Assembly (NCBI GenBank): GCA_002172485.2
Contig: NHFP02000005.1
Span: 122,983 to 186,982, forward strand
Origin: Crocinitomicaceae bacterium TMED114
Lineage (GTDB): Bacteria > Bacteroidota > Bacteroidia > Flavobacteriales_D > Sanyastnellaceae
Length of the DNA: 64,000 nucleotides
Direction: 5' to 3'
The notes beneath the pieces are model-generated. The model worked only from the letters and a program-made list of their open reading frames with translations, was not told the DNA's origin and made no database searches. Below, piece by piece: positions 1 to 9,460 of the stretch (positions are counted from its first letter, which is position 1; each line of letters opens with the position of its first letter). Both the position numbers and the translations under genes were made by a program.

Positions 1-869
1 TGTTCGAGGTCCGAGAGGGTGTCACCGATTTCGAAGTCCTCGATGCCGGTGATGGCGCAGAGGTCGCCAGACTGGACATGGTCCACTTTTTCTTTGCCGA
101 GTCCGCTGAAGACGAACAGCTCCTTGGCGCGCACCTTGCGGTTGCCGTCCGCGGTGCAGAGCATGTAGTCGCGGTTGGCGTGCAGGTCGCCGCGGAAGAG
201 CCGGCCGATGGCGATCCGACCGGTGAACCGGCTGTAGTCGAGGGACGTGATCTGAAGTTGCGGGGTACCCTCCACGTAAGGGGCCTCCGGAACCGTGTCG
301 AGGATGGTGTCCATCAGGAAGCTCATGTCTTCCGTCGGGTTCTCCCAGTCGGGGCCCATCCAGCCCATCTTGGCCGAACCATAGACCGTGGTGAAATCCA
401 ATTGCTCCTCGGTGGCCCCGAGGTTGAACATCAAATCGAACACCTGCTCCTGAACGAGGTCGGGCGTGCAATTCTCCTTGTCCACCTTGTTGACCACCAC
501 GATCGGAATCAGGCCGAGCTCCAGGGCCTTGCCGAGCACAAAGCGGGTCTGCGGCATAGGGCCTTCGAACGCGTCCACGAGCAGGAGGACGGCATCGGCC
601 ATTTTGAGCACGCGCTCGACTTCTCCGCCGAAATCAGCGTGGCCTGGGGTGTCGATCAAGTTGATCTTGACATCCTTGAAGTTTGCCGCGACGTTCTTGG
701 ACAGGATGGTGATCCCGCGCTCGCGCTCGAGGTCGTTGTTGTCGAGGATGAGGTCACCGGTCGCCTTGCGGGGGTCGATGACGTTGCAGTGGTGGATGAT
801 CTTGTCGACCAGCGTGGTTTTGCCGTGGTCGACGTGGGCGATGATCGCGACGTTGCGGAGTCCGCTCAT
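1..869 (-). CDS. typA: Translational GTPase TypA/BipA, N-terminal part (cut by window edge)
   Basis: This is the first 289 codons of TypA/BipA, a ribosome-associated translation-factor GTPase of the EF-G/LepA superfamily that helps 50S assembly and stress growth. The reverse-strand reading starts [20 protein letters not shown], so the P-loop is at residues 11-19. It is followed by the switch region RGITI, the DTPGHADF motif and NKVD, and then the start of the beta-barrel domain II. The family is usually about 600 residues, so roughly half is present and the 3' half lies beyond position 1. The start at 869 gives the normal family N-terminus. No Shine-Dalgarno-like purine run precedes it, as is common in Bacteroidota. 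It diverges from the metal-uptake operon at 1070. The identification is secure. Confidence 0.96.
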   Translation of the reverse strand, partial: MSGLRNVAIIAHVDHGKTTLVDKIIHHCNVIDPRKATGDLILDNNDLERERGITILSKNVAANFKDVKINLIDTPGHADFGGEVERVLKMADAVLLLVDAFEGPMPQTRFVLGKALELGLIPIVVVNKVDKENCTPDLVQEQVFDLMFNLGATEEQLDFTTVYGSAKMGWMGPDWENPTEDMSFLMDTILDTVPEAPYVEGTPQLQITSLDYSRFTGRIAIGRLFRGDLHANRDYMLCTADGNRKVRAKELFVFSGLGKEKVDHVQSGDLCAITGIEDFEIGDTLSDLE

Positions 870-1054
870 GGGAGGGGGTCGGATTTGACGGCGCGAAAAA
901 ACGCCGGAATCCGCGTCCGGTCACCACAAAGTGCTGGAAATCTGAGAGAAATGTTGTGGGCGGGGCGATAAGTTGATTCACAAAAGGCGCAAATCCCATG
1001 CGAAGGGTCATCTGAATTCATGCCTCTCGACAACGAGATTCCCCGGCTTCGGTC

Positions 1055-1062
1055 TAAATTTC
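1055..1062 (+). promoter_or_regulatory. Candidate -7 promoter element (TAAATTTC)
   Basis: TAAATTTC matches 7 of 8 positions of the Bacteroidota -7 consensus TAnnTTTG. It ends 7 nt before the ATG at 1070, a spacing that would give an almost leaderless mRNA. No convincing -33 TTG is seen 17-23 nt upstream. The element is inferred from sequence only. Confidence 0.35.
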
Positions 1063-1069
1063 GCCCCCG

Positions 1070-1444
1070 ATGTCGCAACGTGCACCTATTGGAACGTGGG
1101 GCTTGCTCCTGATTTGGGGAGGGGTGCACCTCATGCAATTGCAGCACGTTGTCGGGCACCACTTCGCGGACCTCGTCCATCACGAGGGATGCTCACATCA
1201 CCACCACGACGCGACGCCGGTCACATGGCCGGCAGAAGACGATCTCGTCAGGGCCGATGGCGATTGCCCATTGTGCGATTGGACCAGTGTCCCGGTGCTG
1301 TCTGCTGAAGTATTCGCCTTGGCGGATGTCCTGCCGGATTGGCCCTTTTCCCCTTCATTGGGAGAAGTTCAGAATGGGTGGACAGGTCCGGTCTGTGCAC
1401 CGGGAATCGGTTGGCGGGGGCCACCGGTGCGGAGCCTGCTCTGA
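1070..1444 (+). CDS. Small His-rich membrane/secreted protein, DUF2946-like
   Basis: This 124-residue protein has an N-terminal hydrophobic stretch (about residues 8-22), then a histidine-rich segment (HHFADLVHHEGCSHHHH, about 28-44), a CPLC motif near residue 66 and a C-terminal RGPPVRS motif. A Cys-x-x-Cys centre with a terminal R-G/A-P-P is the pattern I associate with DUF2946-type small proteins found beside copper or zinc transport genes; this is recall of a family pattern, not a search. The histidines and the CxxC suggest metal binding at the periplasmic face. It lies upstream of a TonB-dependent receptor and a His-rich lipoprotein and probably shares their operon. Its function is unknown. 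Confidence 0.75.
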   Translation: MSQRAPIGTWGLLLIWGGVHLMQLQHVVGHHFADLVHHEGCSHHHHDATPVTWPAEDDLVRADGDCPLCDWTSVPVLSAEVFALADVLPDWPFSPSLGEVQNGWTGPVCAPGIGWRGPPVRSLL

Positions 1445-1527
1445 GTTCCGTTTCACCTCCATTTTCCCTCATGTTTCCACCCCCTGTGGCGTGGGACGTG
1501 TCCGCCAGTCTGAGTTCAGTCTGGGCG

Positions 1528-3825
1528 ATGCGGTGGTTCACGTCATGCTGTGTTCTGGCCATGTTGATGGTCTTGAATCCGGCGCTGAACCCCTTGTTTG
1601 CCCAGCGTCCAAAGACGGTGGATGGACACGTTTTTCACGCCGAAGACCGCACCCCGTGTGGCGACGCCTTGATTCAGGCTTGGCCCTGTGGGACCACGTT
1701 TACCGCCGGTACTGACGGTCGGTTCGTGGCGTCGTGCCCCGTGGGCATTGACTCCCTGACCGTGCTGGCCCATGGCCGCGCGATGGAGACGGTGCGGGTT
1801 GTGGCGGGCACCACCCACTGCGATGTGGACTTGTGGTGGCTGGCCATCACGCTCGAGGATGCCGCCGTTCAGGCGACCACAAGCGAGGAGGTGGCGGAAG
1901 CCCGAGAGGTGGCCGATGCCGGAGATTTGCTCACGACGTTGGACCGGGTGGCGGGCATTCGCAGCCTCGACCTCGGTTCCGGGTTGGTTCAGCCTGTGCT
2001 TCGGGGACTGGTCGGCTCCCGGGTGGCCGTGCTCGAAGACGGGGTGCCCCAGGTGGGCGGCCGTTGGGGGGCGGACCATGGCGTTCTGCTCGATCCGGCG
2101 CTCTATGGCGGGACGGAGTGGGTGCCGGGTGGCGGTCAGGTCTGGCTGAGCCCGGAGGCGATGGGGGGCGGAGTCCGCCTCAAGCAGCTGGGCATGCTGG
2201 GCCAACCGGGCAGCCGAACGAAGCTGGGCATGAGCCACAGGGGAGGGGACGCCCGAAGTCGAATTCACGTGTTGCACCGCCAGCGCCAGGGCGATGGACA
2301 ATGGCATGCCGGGGTGTCCCTGGCCCGGTTCGGAGACCGCAATGTCCCGCAGGACCGGTTCAACTATATCGGACGCGTGCTCGAGATTGAGGATGGGCGT
2401 CTGGCCAACACAGGCGGCCGAGGAGGCCATGCCGTGTTGGGGGCGCGTTGGGAAGATGCCAATCGGGGACAGTTCTCGCTGGACCTCAGGGCGTCCGATG
2501 TGCTGCAGGGCTTGTTCCCCGGCATCATTGGCGTGCCCAGTCAATCGGAACTCAAGGGCGATGGAGACCGCTTTTCGGTGGACATCCCCAACCAGCAAGC
2601 ACAACGGATTCAGTTGACGGGCAAATGGATTCGCCCCGGCATCCTCGACCGCACGGTGCGCGTGTCCCTCTCGCGGAACCTCCGCATCGAGTCTGCACCG
2701 CCCCACGCCCACGGCTATGGCCCCGAACCGGACAGCGACCTCAGCCTTTTGCTGGACGAGCGACACCTGTTCGTGGAGAGCCGGTGGGAGGGCATCCACG
2801 GGGCCTTCGGATTCCAGGCGGAACACTTGGACGGCCGGACTTCCGGCTGGGAGTTTCTCCTTCCGGATCACTTGCGCACCCGCGTGTCCGCCATTGCCGA
2901 CCGGAAGTGGAGGGCCGGCCGAATCGGACTGCGACTGGACGGCGTTCGCGTGTCCAATGTGGACCACATGGAGCCGCTGTATGCGTCCGATGGGGCCGTG
3001 GTCGGCGACGATGTGCGGGCGACCGCCCTCGATCGGATGATGGCGGGATGGGCGCTGATGGTCAACCAGCCGTTCCACCTTGGTGAGCGTCTGGAGGGCC
3101 AATGGACCGCCACGGTGTATTCCCGTGTGCCGGACAGCTATTCGCTGGCGGCCAACGGCATCCACCATGGCACATTCCGATTCGAGCAAGGCAATCCGGC
3201 CCTCGCACCGGAGAAGACGGCGGAAGTCCGCGCGACCATGGGGTCCCATGACCCCGCGGAGGACCAGCGGTTCCGATGGTCTGCCCGCGGCTTTGCGGCC
3301 CTGCACGATGGCTTCATTCACTTGACGCCCACGGCTTCTTTTGCGCCCGTTGTCCATGCGGGTCAGGTCTACGCTTTCACGGCGCTGGACGCCTTCCGGA
3401 CGGGGGGCGAAGTCGAGGCGGATTTGCGGGTGGGCCGCGGCCGACTGTCCACCTCGGTGGCCCTGCTGGGCCAATGGGCGCTCGAGACCGGGCTCGGTTT
3501 ACCGTTTACCTCGCCGACGGAAATCCGCAGTGCGGTCTGGTGGCCGCTGGGGGACAAAGCGTTCGTCCGTCCCCGTCACCGCTGGATTGCCGACGCTGAC
3601 CTGACGGCCCGAAACGAAGAATCCACCCCGGGCGCGAGCCTTTGGGGTGTTGAATTCCAAGTCGAGGGAGAGCGCATGACGCTCGCTCTGGACGTGGACA
3701 ACCTGCTGAATGCGGCCTGGCTCGACCACGTCAGCGCGTACCGCACCCTGGGACTGGTCACCCAGGGGCGGTGGGCATCCCTGCGCCTCACGTTCGATGT
3801 GACGCAGACGGATGACCGACCATGA
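1528..3825 (+). CDS. TonB-dependent receptor (likely metal or metal-complex uptake)
   Basis: This 765-residue outer-membrane receptor follows the small His-rich protein. The start at 1528 gives a clean signal peptide (MRWFTSCCVLAMLMVLNPAL, then FAQ); an upstream in-frame ATG at 1471 is the alternative. A short carboxypeptidase-regulatory-like beta-sandwich (about residues 28-105) precedes the plug, which contains VLRGLVGSRVAVLEDGVP and a GGGVRLKQLG end. A long beta-barrel with repeated amphipathic strands follows and closes with RLTFDVT. The plug and barrel architecture is typical of ligand-gated TonB-dependent transporters. The substrate cannot be read from the sequence. The flanking His-rich DUF2946-like and DUF4625-like proteins point to zinc or copper, which is inference. 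Confidence 0.88.
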   Translation: MRWFTSCCVLAMLMVLNPALNPLFAQRPKTVDGHVFHAEDRTPCGDALIQAWPCGTTFTAGTDGRFVASCPVGIDSLTVLAHGRAMETVRVVAGTTHCDVDLWWLAITLEDAAVQATTSEEVAEAREVADAGDLLTTLDRVAGIRSLDLGSGLVQPVLRGLVGSRVAVLEDGVPQVGGRWGADHGVLLDPALYGGTEWVPGGGQVWLSPEAMGGGVRLKQLGMLGQPGSRTKLGMSHRGGDARSRIHVLHRQRQGDGQWHAGVSLARFGDRNVPQDRFNYIGRVLEIEDGRLANTGGRGGHAVLGARWEDANRGQFSLDLRASDVLQGLFPGIIGVPSQSELKGDGDRFSVDIPNQQAQRIQLTGKWIRPGILDRTVRVSLSRNLRIESAPPHAHGYGPEPDSDLSLLLDERHLFVESRWEGIHGAFGFQAEHLDGRTSGWEFLLPDHLRTRVSAIADRKWRAGRIGLRLDGVRVSNVDHMEPLYASDGAVVGDDVRATALDRMMAGWALMVNQPFHLGERLEGQWTATVYSRVPDSYSLAANGIHHGTFRFEQGNPALAPEKTAEVRATMGSHDPAEDQRFRWSARGFAALHDGFIHLTPTASFAPVVHAGQVYAFTALDAFRTGGEVEADLRVGRGRLSTSVALLGQWALETGLGLPFTSPTEIRSAVWWPLGDKAFVRPRHRWIADADLTARNEESTPGASLWGVEFQVEGERMTLALDVDNLLNAAWLDHVSAYRTLGLVTQGRWASLRLTFDVTQTDDRP

Positions 3826-3854
3826 CCACATCCAGAAATTGAAAACACAACATC

Positions 3855-4679
3855 ATGAAAATCAACATGTACCTCGCCGCCTTTGCGGCCACTGCAGCCT
3901 TGGCTTCTTGCGGCACCACTGACACGGATCCGCCCACGGTCTGCGATTCGGACAACCTCACGGGCTTGCCCAGCATCCTCGCTGGAGAGCTCGAAGTGGA
4001 GGCCGGAACCACGGTGACCCTGCACGACGCGTTCTGCGACAATGACGGATTGGCCGAGATCCGCTGGGACCTGCACACGGCCGAGGGCCATTCCCACGAT
4101 GAAGCGCATGAAGGCGAGGAGCACGAGGGCGAAGAGCACGAGGAGGAGTTCATCCTGTGGAGCGGAAGCGACTGGGAGAAGCTCGAGACCCGTGCCGTCG
4201 AGGGCACCAAGTCCGAAGAGCAGTTCACGTTTGACGTGCCGCTGACCTCTCGCGGCTTGTGGGATTTGGTCGTCTCCATGGTCGATGCCGAGGGCAATAC
4301 GGCCGACGACATTTTGCTGGTCGTGCACGTCGAGAACGACCACCTGCCGCTCTTTGCGCTCACCACGGTGGGCGGAGTCGACCCCGCTGAGTGGGAAGGC
4401 GAAGAGCAGGTCTGGGAACCTGGTGCGACCGTCAACGTGACTGGCAGCGTGTCTGATTCGGACGGCGTGTCCGAGGCTGAGCTGCTGCTGATTCGCGAGA
4501 GCGACGAGGCCGTGGTCTGGTCCGCCGAAATTCCGGCGGCTGGCGAGAACGCCATTGATTTCTCCATCGACGTGGTGGTCCCGGCAGACGCTGCCGCAGG
4601 CGAGTACCACTTCGAAATGGAGGCCATGGATGGCGCCGGTGTCGACATGCACACCGGGTTCCACCTCGAGGTGGAGTGA
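3855..4679 (+). CDS. DUF4625-like lipoprotein with His/Glu-rich segment
   Basis: This is a 274-residue lipoprotein: MKINMYLAAFAATAALASC has a lipobox ending at Cys19. Two immunoglobulin-like halves follow. The first begins with the DxxLPSILAGE-type strand, and at about residues 76-97 it carries an acidic histidine-rich loop alternating H, D and E, with the repeated motif HEGEE. The second half contains GATVNVTGSVSDSDGVSEAELLL and ends with YHFEMEAMDGAGV. Lipoproteins of the DUF4625 type commonly sit beside TonB-dependent receptors in Bacteroidota. The loop could bind zinc or copper. The gene lies 29 nt after the receptor and is closed by a strong terminator, which supports a three-gene operon. 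The family name is from memory of its pattern. Confidence 0.75.
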   Translation: MKINMYLAAFAATAALASCGTTDTDPPTVCDSDNLTGLPSILAGELEVEAGTTVTLHDAFCDNDGLAEIRWDLHTAEGHSHDEAHEGEEHEGEEHEEEFILWSGSDWEKLETRAVEGTKSEEQFTFDVPLTSRGLWDLVVSMVDAEGNTADDILLVVHVENDHLPLFALTTVGGVDPAEWEGEEQVWEPGATVNVTGSVSDSDGVSEAELLLIRESDEAVVWSAEIPAAGENAIDFSIDVVVPADAAAGEYHFEMEAMDGAGVDMHTGFHLEVE

Positions 4680-4707
4680 TTCACTGCTGACTCACCGACT
4701 TCATTCA

Positions 4708-4757
4708 GGAATCCCCTGCTCCATGGCGTTTGCCGGGGTGGGGGATTCCCTTTTTCT
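4708..4757 (+). terminator. Rho-independent terminator after the metal-uptake operon
   Basis: GGAATCCCC at 4708-4716 pairs perfectly with GGGGATTCC at 4741-4749 and is followed directly by CTTTTTCT. The 24-nt loop is itself GC-rich. It sits 28 nt after the stop codon of the DUF4625-like gene. Confidence 0.85.
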
Positions 4758-4841
4758 CTGCAGCGGAGCGGATCTTTTGCGATTGATGCACGTCAATGGC
4801 CGTTTTGTCAACGAAAGGCGGCAAGCGATGGGAGGGCAGTC

Positions 4842-4849
4842 TAATTTTG
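4842..4849 (+). promoter_or_regulatory. Candidate -7 promoter element for glyA (TAATTTTG)
   Basis: TAATTTTG is an exact match to TAnnTTTG and lies 19 nt before the glyA ATG. The same 10-mer TCTAATTTTG recurs upstream of the gene at 48904. No matching -33 TTG is seen 17-23 nt upstream, so the assignment rests on the -7 box and its position. Confidence 0.5.
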
Positions 4850-4868
4850 AGGGCTTCACTTCAGCATC

Positions 4869-6152
4869 ATGCGCGATACCGTCATTTCCGAGCTCATCCA
4901 AAAGGAACACGACCGCCAGACCCATGGCGTCGAGCTCATTGCCTCCGAGAACTATGCGAGCGACCAGGTCATGGCCGCCCAAGGTTCTGTCCTGACCAAC
5001 AAATACGCCGAGGGCCTCCCCGGCAAGCGCTATTACGGCGGTTGTGGTGTGGTCGACCAAGTGGAAGACATCGCACGCCAACGGTTGTGTGAATTGTTCG
5101 GCGCAGAATGGGCCAATGTCCAGCCGCACAGTGGCGCCAGCGCGAACAGCGCTGTGATGCTCGCTTGCTTGAAGCCTGGAGACAAGATCATGGGCTTCGA
5201 CCTCGCCCATGGCGGACACCTGACCCACGGCTCTCCGGTGAACTACAGCGGTAAGCTCTATGACCCGGTGTTCTATGGAGTGGAAGAGGAGACTGGCACC
5301 ATTGACATGGACAAGGTGGCGGAGACCGCAGAACGCGAAAAGCCGAAGCTGCTCATCTGCGGGGCTTCCGCATACAGCCGCGATTGGGACTACAAGCGTT
5401 TCCGCGAAATCGCCGACAACGTGGGCGCGCTCCTGCTCGCCGACATCAGCCACCCGTCCGGCCTCATCGCCACGGGGCTGCTGAACGATCCGATTCCCCA
5501 TTGCCACATCGTGACGTCCACCACGCACAAGACCCTGCGCGGCCCTCGGGGTGGCATCATCATGGTGGGCCGCGACATGGACAACCCGTGGGGTCTGACC
5601 ACGCCGAAGGGGGCGGTACGCAAGCTGTCTTCCTTGCTCGACAGCGCGGTGTTCCCAGGCATGCAGGGCGGTCCGCTCGAGCACGTCATTGCCGGCAAGG
5701 CCGTGGCCTTTGGCGAAGCCCTCGAGCCGGGCTTCAAGGCTTACACCGATCAGGTCGTTCGCAATGCCCAGGCCATGGCCAAGGCGTTCACCGACCGCGG
5801 CTATCACTTGATCAGTGGTGGCACCGACAACCACCTCATGCTGATTGACCTGCGCAACAAGGACATCACCGGCAAGGCTGCCGACGCGGCCCTCGGTGCG
5901 GCGCACATCACGGTCAACAAGAACATGGTGCCGTTTGACACGCGGAGCCCGTTCGTGACCTCCGGCATTCGCGTCGGCACGCCGGCCGTGACCACCCGTG
6001 GCATGGTCGAGTCCGACATGGAGCAGCTCGTAGCCTGGATGGACGAGGTGATCATGAATGCCGAGGACGAGGCGACCATCACCAAGGTGGGGGATGCCGT
6101 CAAGGCCCGGATGTCCCAGCTTCCGCTGTTCGCCGAGGCAGTCACGGCCTGA
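4869..6152 (+). CDS. glyA: Serine hydroxymethyltransferase
   Basis: GlyA interconverts serine plus tetrahydrofolate with glycine plus 5,10-methylene-THF, feeding one-carbon metabolism in the cytosol. The 427-residue length is normal. Visible signatures are [10 protein letters not shown] (21-31), the [10 protein letters not shown] substrate-binding segment (50-59), [10 protein letters not shown] near 87, ADISHPSG (191-198, with the PLP-binding Asp192) and the Schiff-base lysine K221 in [13 protein letters not shown]. The ADISHPSG variant, in place of the more common VDMAHxAG, is typical of Bacteroidota. The stop codon overlaps the cutC start by one base (TGATG), so the two are probably cotranscribed. 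Confidence 0.98.
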   Translation: MRDTVISELIQKEHDRQTHGVELIASENYASDQVMAAQGSVLTNKYAEGLPGKRYYGGCGVVDQVEDIARQRLCELFGAEWANVQPHSGASANSAVMLACLKPGDKIMGFDLAHGGHLTHGSPVNYSGKLYDPVFYGVEEETGTIDMDKVAETAEREKPKLLICGASAYSRDWDYKRFREIADNVGALLLADISHPSGLIATGLLNDPIPHCHIVTSTTHKTLRGPRGGIIMVGRDMDNPWGLTTPKGAVRKLSSLLDSAVFPGMQGGPLEHVIAGKAVAFGEALEPGFKAYTDQVVRNAQAMAKAFTDRGYHLISGGTDNHLMLIDLRNKDITGKAADAALGAAHITVNKNMVPFDTRSPFVTSGIRVGTPAVTTRGMVESDMEQLVAWMDEVIMNAEDEATITKVGDAVKARMSQLPLFAEAVTA

Positions 6153-6871
6153 TGGCCGCTTGCCGGGTCGAGGTGGTCGCCTCCACGGTGGAGGATGTCC
6201 TCGCCGCTGCGGCGGGAGGCGCTGACCGCGTGGAGTTCTGTACTCACCTCGCTTCCGGCGGTCTGACGCCCGGGCGTTCTCTAATCGAGCAGGCCATGGC
6301 AGTAGCCAAGGAGAATGGCCTTGGCTTCCGGGTCCTCATTCGTCCCCGAGAAGGGGATTTTGTCTACACGTCCATCGAACGGCAGTCCATCGTGGCGGAG
6401 GCCGAGGCGGTCTTGTCGCTCGGCGCTGACGAGGCGGTGTGCGGCGGATTGCTCACCAATGGGGCCATAGACGAAGTTCTGCTCACCGAGTTGGACAAGG
6501 CTGTTGGCCTCGATAAGGTGGTCTTTCACCGTGCCTTTGACGAAGCGGTCCATCACGACGAGGCGCGCCGTCAATTGAAGGCGGCCGGTGTCCAAGCGGT
6601 GTTGACCAGTGGTGGAGCACCACGGGCCGTGGAGGGCCTTGCTGCCATCCAAGACACGGTTCAATCTGGGCTGGAGGTGGTCGCCGGGGCCGGGGTCCAA
6701 TCCAATCAGGTGGCCGACTTCGTTCGGGCGGGTGTGGAGGCCGTCCATGCGAGTTGTCGCGTGACCTGCGGCCATCTTGAGGGCCGGCTCTTTGATGCTG
6801 CCCGCACCCGGGTGGACGAAACGCAGGTTCGCGCGTTGGTCGAGGCGGTTCGCGACGTTGCCCGACCTTGA
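6152..6871 (+). CDS. cutC: Copper homeostasis protein CutC family
   Basis: This is a 239-residue TIM-barrel protein of the CutC family. It opens with the family pattern VEVVASTVEDVLAAAAGGAD and RVEFCTHLASGGLTPG, then has VLIRPREGDFVY, VFHRAFDE and VLTSGGA further along. CutC has been linked to copper tolerance in Escherichia coli, but the biochemical role is unsettled and copper binding is not certain. The start overlaps the glyA stop by one base, and the stop is four bases before the hexosaminidase start. The gene therefore sits inside a tight operon, which suggests coexpression rather than copper-specific control. Confidence 0.93.
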   Translation: MAACRVEVVASTVEDVLAAAAGGADRVEFCTHLASGGLTPGRSLIEQAMAVAKENGLGFRVLIRPREGDFVYTSIERQSIVAEAEAVLSLGADEAVCGGLLTNGAIDEVLLTELDKAVGLDKVVFHRAFDEAVHHDEARRQLKAAGVQAVLTSGGAPRAVEGLAAIQDTVQSGLEVVAGAGVQSNQVADFVRAGVEAVHASCRVTCGHLEGRLFDAARTRVDETQVRALVEAVRDVARP

Positions 6872-6875
6872 GCGC

Positions 6876-9140
6876 ATGATGCCCAGCCGGTTCCGGGACG
6901 CCATGTCCCTGCTTTTGCTTGTTCTCTTTTTCGGGTCCTGCGCAGGACCGGAGCGTCCCGTGGGGTCCACTGACGGGTTGATTCCCATCCCGCAAAGGAT
7001 TGAGTCACGCGAGGGCAGCTTGGTCTGTGACGGGAGTCTCGCTGTTGCCTGGCCAGAAGGGTGGGAGGCCGAGCGCACTGTTGTGGAGAATTGGTTCGAC
7101 AGTGCTGGATTGGCTCTGATGGAAGCCTCCGATGGGACGGCGGACCTCCTCTTCGAACAGGATGCGACCATCGAGGGAGCCGAAGGGTACCGCATCGAGG
7201 TGAGCGCCAACTTCGTTAAGGTTCATGCGGCTACACCGACCGGATGGTTCCGCGGGTGGACCACCCTGCGCAAAATCATGCCGGTCGAATGCGAAACGGG
7301 ATGCGCCGAAGGGTTCGTTTTGCCCGGTGTTTTCATCGAGGATGCGCCGGTCCTCGAGCACCGGGGATTGCTGCTGGACGGATGCCGCCATTTCCAAGAC
7401 GTGGACTTTGTGAAGAAGCAGATCGAGACGCTCGCCCTGCACGGGATGAACGTCTTGCATTGGCACCTCACCGAGGACCAAGGCTGGCGCATTGAAATTC
7501 CCTCCCGGCCGAGGCTTACAGAAATTGGGGCATGGCGCACAGAGGCGGACGGCAGCCGGCATGGTGGATACTACACCACGGAGGACATCCGCGACGTGGT
7601 GACCTATGCGTCGGCCCGGCACATTGAGGTCATCCCCGAAATCGAGATGCCAGGGCACAGCTCTGCAGCCATTGCGGCCTATCCTGAACTTGGGTGCACG
7701 GGAGACACGCTGGAGGTGCCCCACCGGTGGGGTGTGTTCAAGGACATTTACTGCGCGGGCAAGGAGGAAACGTTCGTCTTTCTCGAGGAAGTGCTCGACA
7801 AGGTGGTGGAGCTCTTTCCCGGACCTCGCATTCACATTGGGGGTGACGAGGCGCCCAAGGTGCGCTGGGAGGAATGTCCGCTCTGCCAGGCCCGCATGAA
7901 GGAAGAGGGGTTGGCCAATGAGGAGGAACTCCAGCGCTGGTTCATCGGTCGGATCGGCCGTTATCTGGCCACCAAGGGGAAGACCATCATCGGTTGGGAT
8001 GAAATCCTCGAGGGTGGGTTGCCGGAGGGCGCGGCGGTGCAAAGTTGGCGCGGTATGGAGGGAGCGGCCGAGGGCGTTCACCTCGGCGCGGATGTGATTG
8101 TATCGCCAACCAGCCATTGTTATCTGGATTACCCCTTGCGCAGCACGGATTTGGCAGAAGCGTATGCGTTCAACCCATTGCCCGATTCCTTGACCCACGG
8201 ACCGGGCCGCATCCTCGGCGGCGAGGGCAACATGTGGACCGAACATGCCCCGCAGGAGCTGGTCGAATCCAAGGTCTACCCGAGACTGACGGCCTTGGCT
8301 GAAGTGTATTGGAGTGGACCAGAGCAGACATCGAAAGAGGGGGCTTATGCCAATTTCCTGGCGCGCTTGGACCGTTTCTATCCCAGGCTGGCAGCATTGG
8401 CCGTGTCCTACGGACTGGAAACGACCCCGTTTGCCGTGGAGACCCGTGCAGGTGCAGACGGAGGACTGGAGGTCCTCATCCAGTCCAAAGGGCGCGGAGT
8501 CGCGGGGCGGGGCCAATGGAATGGCGCGGGGCCGGTGCTCACCGCGGATGTGCCATTCACCGTCGAGGGACGCGGCACCGTCGAGATGGAGGTTGGTCAA
8601 CGCGGTGTGTGGACGGAACAGGTGGAGTCCGTGGCACTCGATGGGCACGGTGCCGTTTTCAAGCCCATTGAGCTCGGGTATGAATACAGCCCATGGTACA
8701 CCGGGGGCGGAGACCAGGCCTTGGTCGATGGTCGGCTGGGTTCCTCAGACTTTCGGGATGGCGCCTGGCAGGCCAAGCAGGGGCAGGATATGGTCGCTAC
8801 GGTGGACCTCGGTTCAACGAAGGCAATCACAGGACTCTCGACAGGCGTCTACCTCTATCAAGACGCCTGGATTTTCGAGCCGGAGCGGATTCTGTGGGAA
8901 GGATCAACGGATGGTCAGTCTTGGTTGACTTTGGCCGAGCACGGTCCGTCGGCGGTATTGAAGCGGGACGACCGCCAATTGCGGCTCGTTGTGGATGCCG
9001 AGATGGACGTGCCAGTTCAGGAGGCTCGGTTCGTCAGGATGACCGCGGTCAACGCCGGAGCTTGTCCCGACTGGCACGCGGCATCGGGTGCGGAGAGCTG
9101 GCTCTTCCTCGACGAGATGGTGGTGCGGTCGGCGGACTGA
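6876..9140 (+). CDS. GH20 beta-N-acetylhexosaminidase lipoprotein with C-terminal F5/8-type domain
   Basis: This is a 754-residue exo-hexosaminidase that would release terminal GlcNAc or GalNAc from chitin oligomers or glycans by substrate-assisted catalysis. The N-terminus has a lipobox (LFFGSC), so it is probably anchored to a membrane. An alpha/beta GH20b domain leads into the GH20 barrel with HRGLLLDGCRHF, HWHLTEDQGWRIEIP and the catalytic pair D324-E325 in HIGGDEAP; WDEILEGG and GGEGNMWTEH complete the active site. The C-terminal 140 residues (ALVDGR...WQAKQGQD...VDLGSTKAI) resemble a discoidin/F5-8 type C carbohydrate-binding domain. ATGs at 6876, 6879 and 6903 are possible starts; all keep the lipobox. 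Confidence 0.93.
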   Translation: MMPSRFRDAMSLLLLVLFFGSCAGPERPVGSTDGLIPIPQRIESREGSLVCDGSLAVAWPEGWEAERTVVENWFDSAGLALMEASDGTADLLFEQDATIEGAEGYRIEVSANFVKVHAATPTGWFRGWTTLRKIMPVECETGCAEGFVLPGVFIEDAPVLEHRGLLLDGCRHFQDVDFVKKQIETLALHGMNVLHWHLTEDQGWRIEIPSRPRLTEIGAWRTEADGSRHGGYYTTEDIRDVVTYASARHIEVIPEIEMPGHSSAAIAAYPELGCTGDTLEVPHRWGVFKDIYCAGKEETFVFLEEVLDKVVELFPGPRIHIGGDEAPKVRWEECPLCQARMKEEGLANEEELQRWFIGRIGRYLATKGKTIIGWDEILEGGLPEGAAVQSWRGMEGAAEGVHLGADVIVSPTSHCYLDYPLRSTDLAEAYAFNPLPDSLTHGPGRILGGEGNMWTEHAPQELVESKVYPRLTALAEVYWSGPEQTSKEGAYANFLARLDRFYPRLAALAVSYGLETTPFAVETRAGADGGLEVLIQSKGRGVAGRGQWNGAGPVLTADVPFTVEGRGTVEMEVGQRGVWTEQVESVALDGHGAVFKPIELGYEYSPWYTGGGDQALVDGRLGSSDFRDGAWQAKQGQDMVATVDLGSTKAITGLSTGVYLYQDAWIFEPERILWEGSTDGQSWLTLAEHGPSAVLKRDDRQLRLVVDAEMDVPVQEARFVRMTAVNAGACPDWHAASGAESWLFLDEMVVRSAD

Positions 9141-9143
9141 GCG

Positions 9144-9350
9144 TCAGCAACCGTCGCCAGTGCTCGGGAAGGTGCGCTGGTTTTCGGGGACGGATCGTCC
9201 TTGAGCGTCGACTTCGGTGCCGTGGTGGAAGCGGGTGTCCCAATCGAGCTGTCCCGCGCTGTCCCACCGGAGTTGGCGGCCATGGAGGGGATGACGCTGC
9301 GGTGCATGGAAGAAAGTTAGGGGGGTCAGCACCAGGTTGGATGGGTTCAT
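9144..9350 (-). CDS. Possible small protein with a MORN-like repeat (uncertain)
   Basis: This is a 68-codon reading frame on the minus strand. Its middle, HGRQLRWDSAGQLDWDTRF followed by HHGTEVDAQG, fits the loose MORN_2 pattern G-x4-W-x3-G-x-L-x5-F-x2-G. That is unusual for a random frame in this GC-rich DNA. No signal peptide, ribosome binding site or neighbour supports it. It could be a genuine small antitoxin-like or structural protein, or the last piece of a decayed gene. The alternative is that this interval is simply noncoding. Confidence 0.3.
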   Translation of the reverse strand: MNPSNLVLTPLTFFHAPQRHPLHGRQLRWDSAGQLDWDTRFHHGTEVDAQGRSVPENQRTFPSTGDGC

Positions 9351-9460
9351 GAGTTGTTGTTTGCGTCCGCATAACATAACGTTTACATGGAGGTCGATGT
9401 CGCTTGACATGCGACATGCCGGACGACAGTAGTTTCGCGCGAGAATCAGAACCTGTACAC

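Noticed and set aside
6777..6875. Extended N-terminus of the GH20 gene overlapping cutC
   Set aside because: It overlaps cutC in another frame and would hide the lipobox signal peptide; starts at 6876-6903 fit better.
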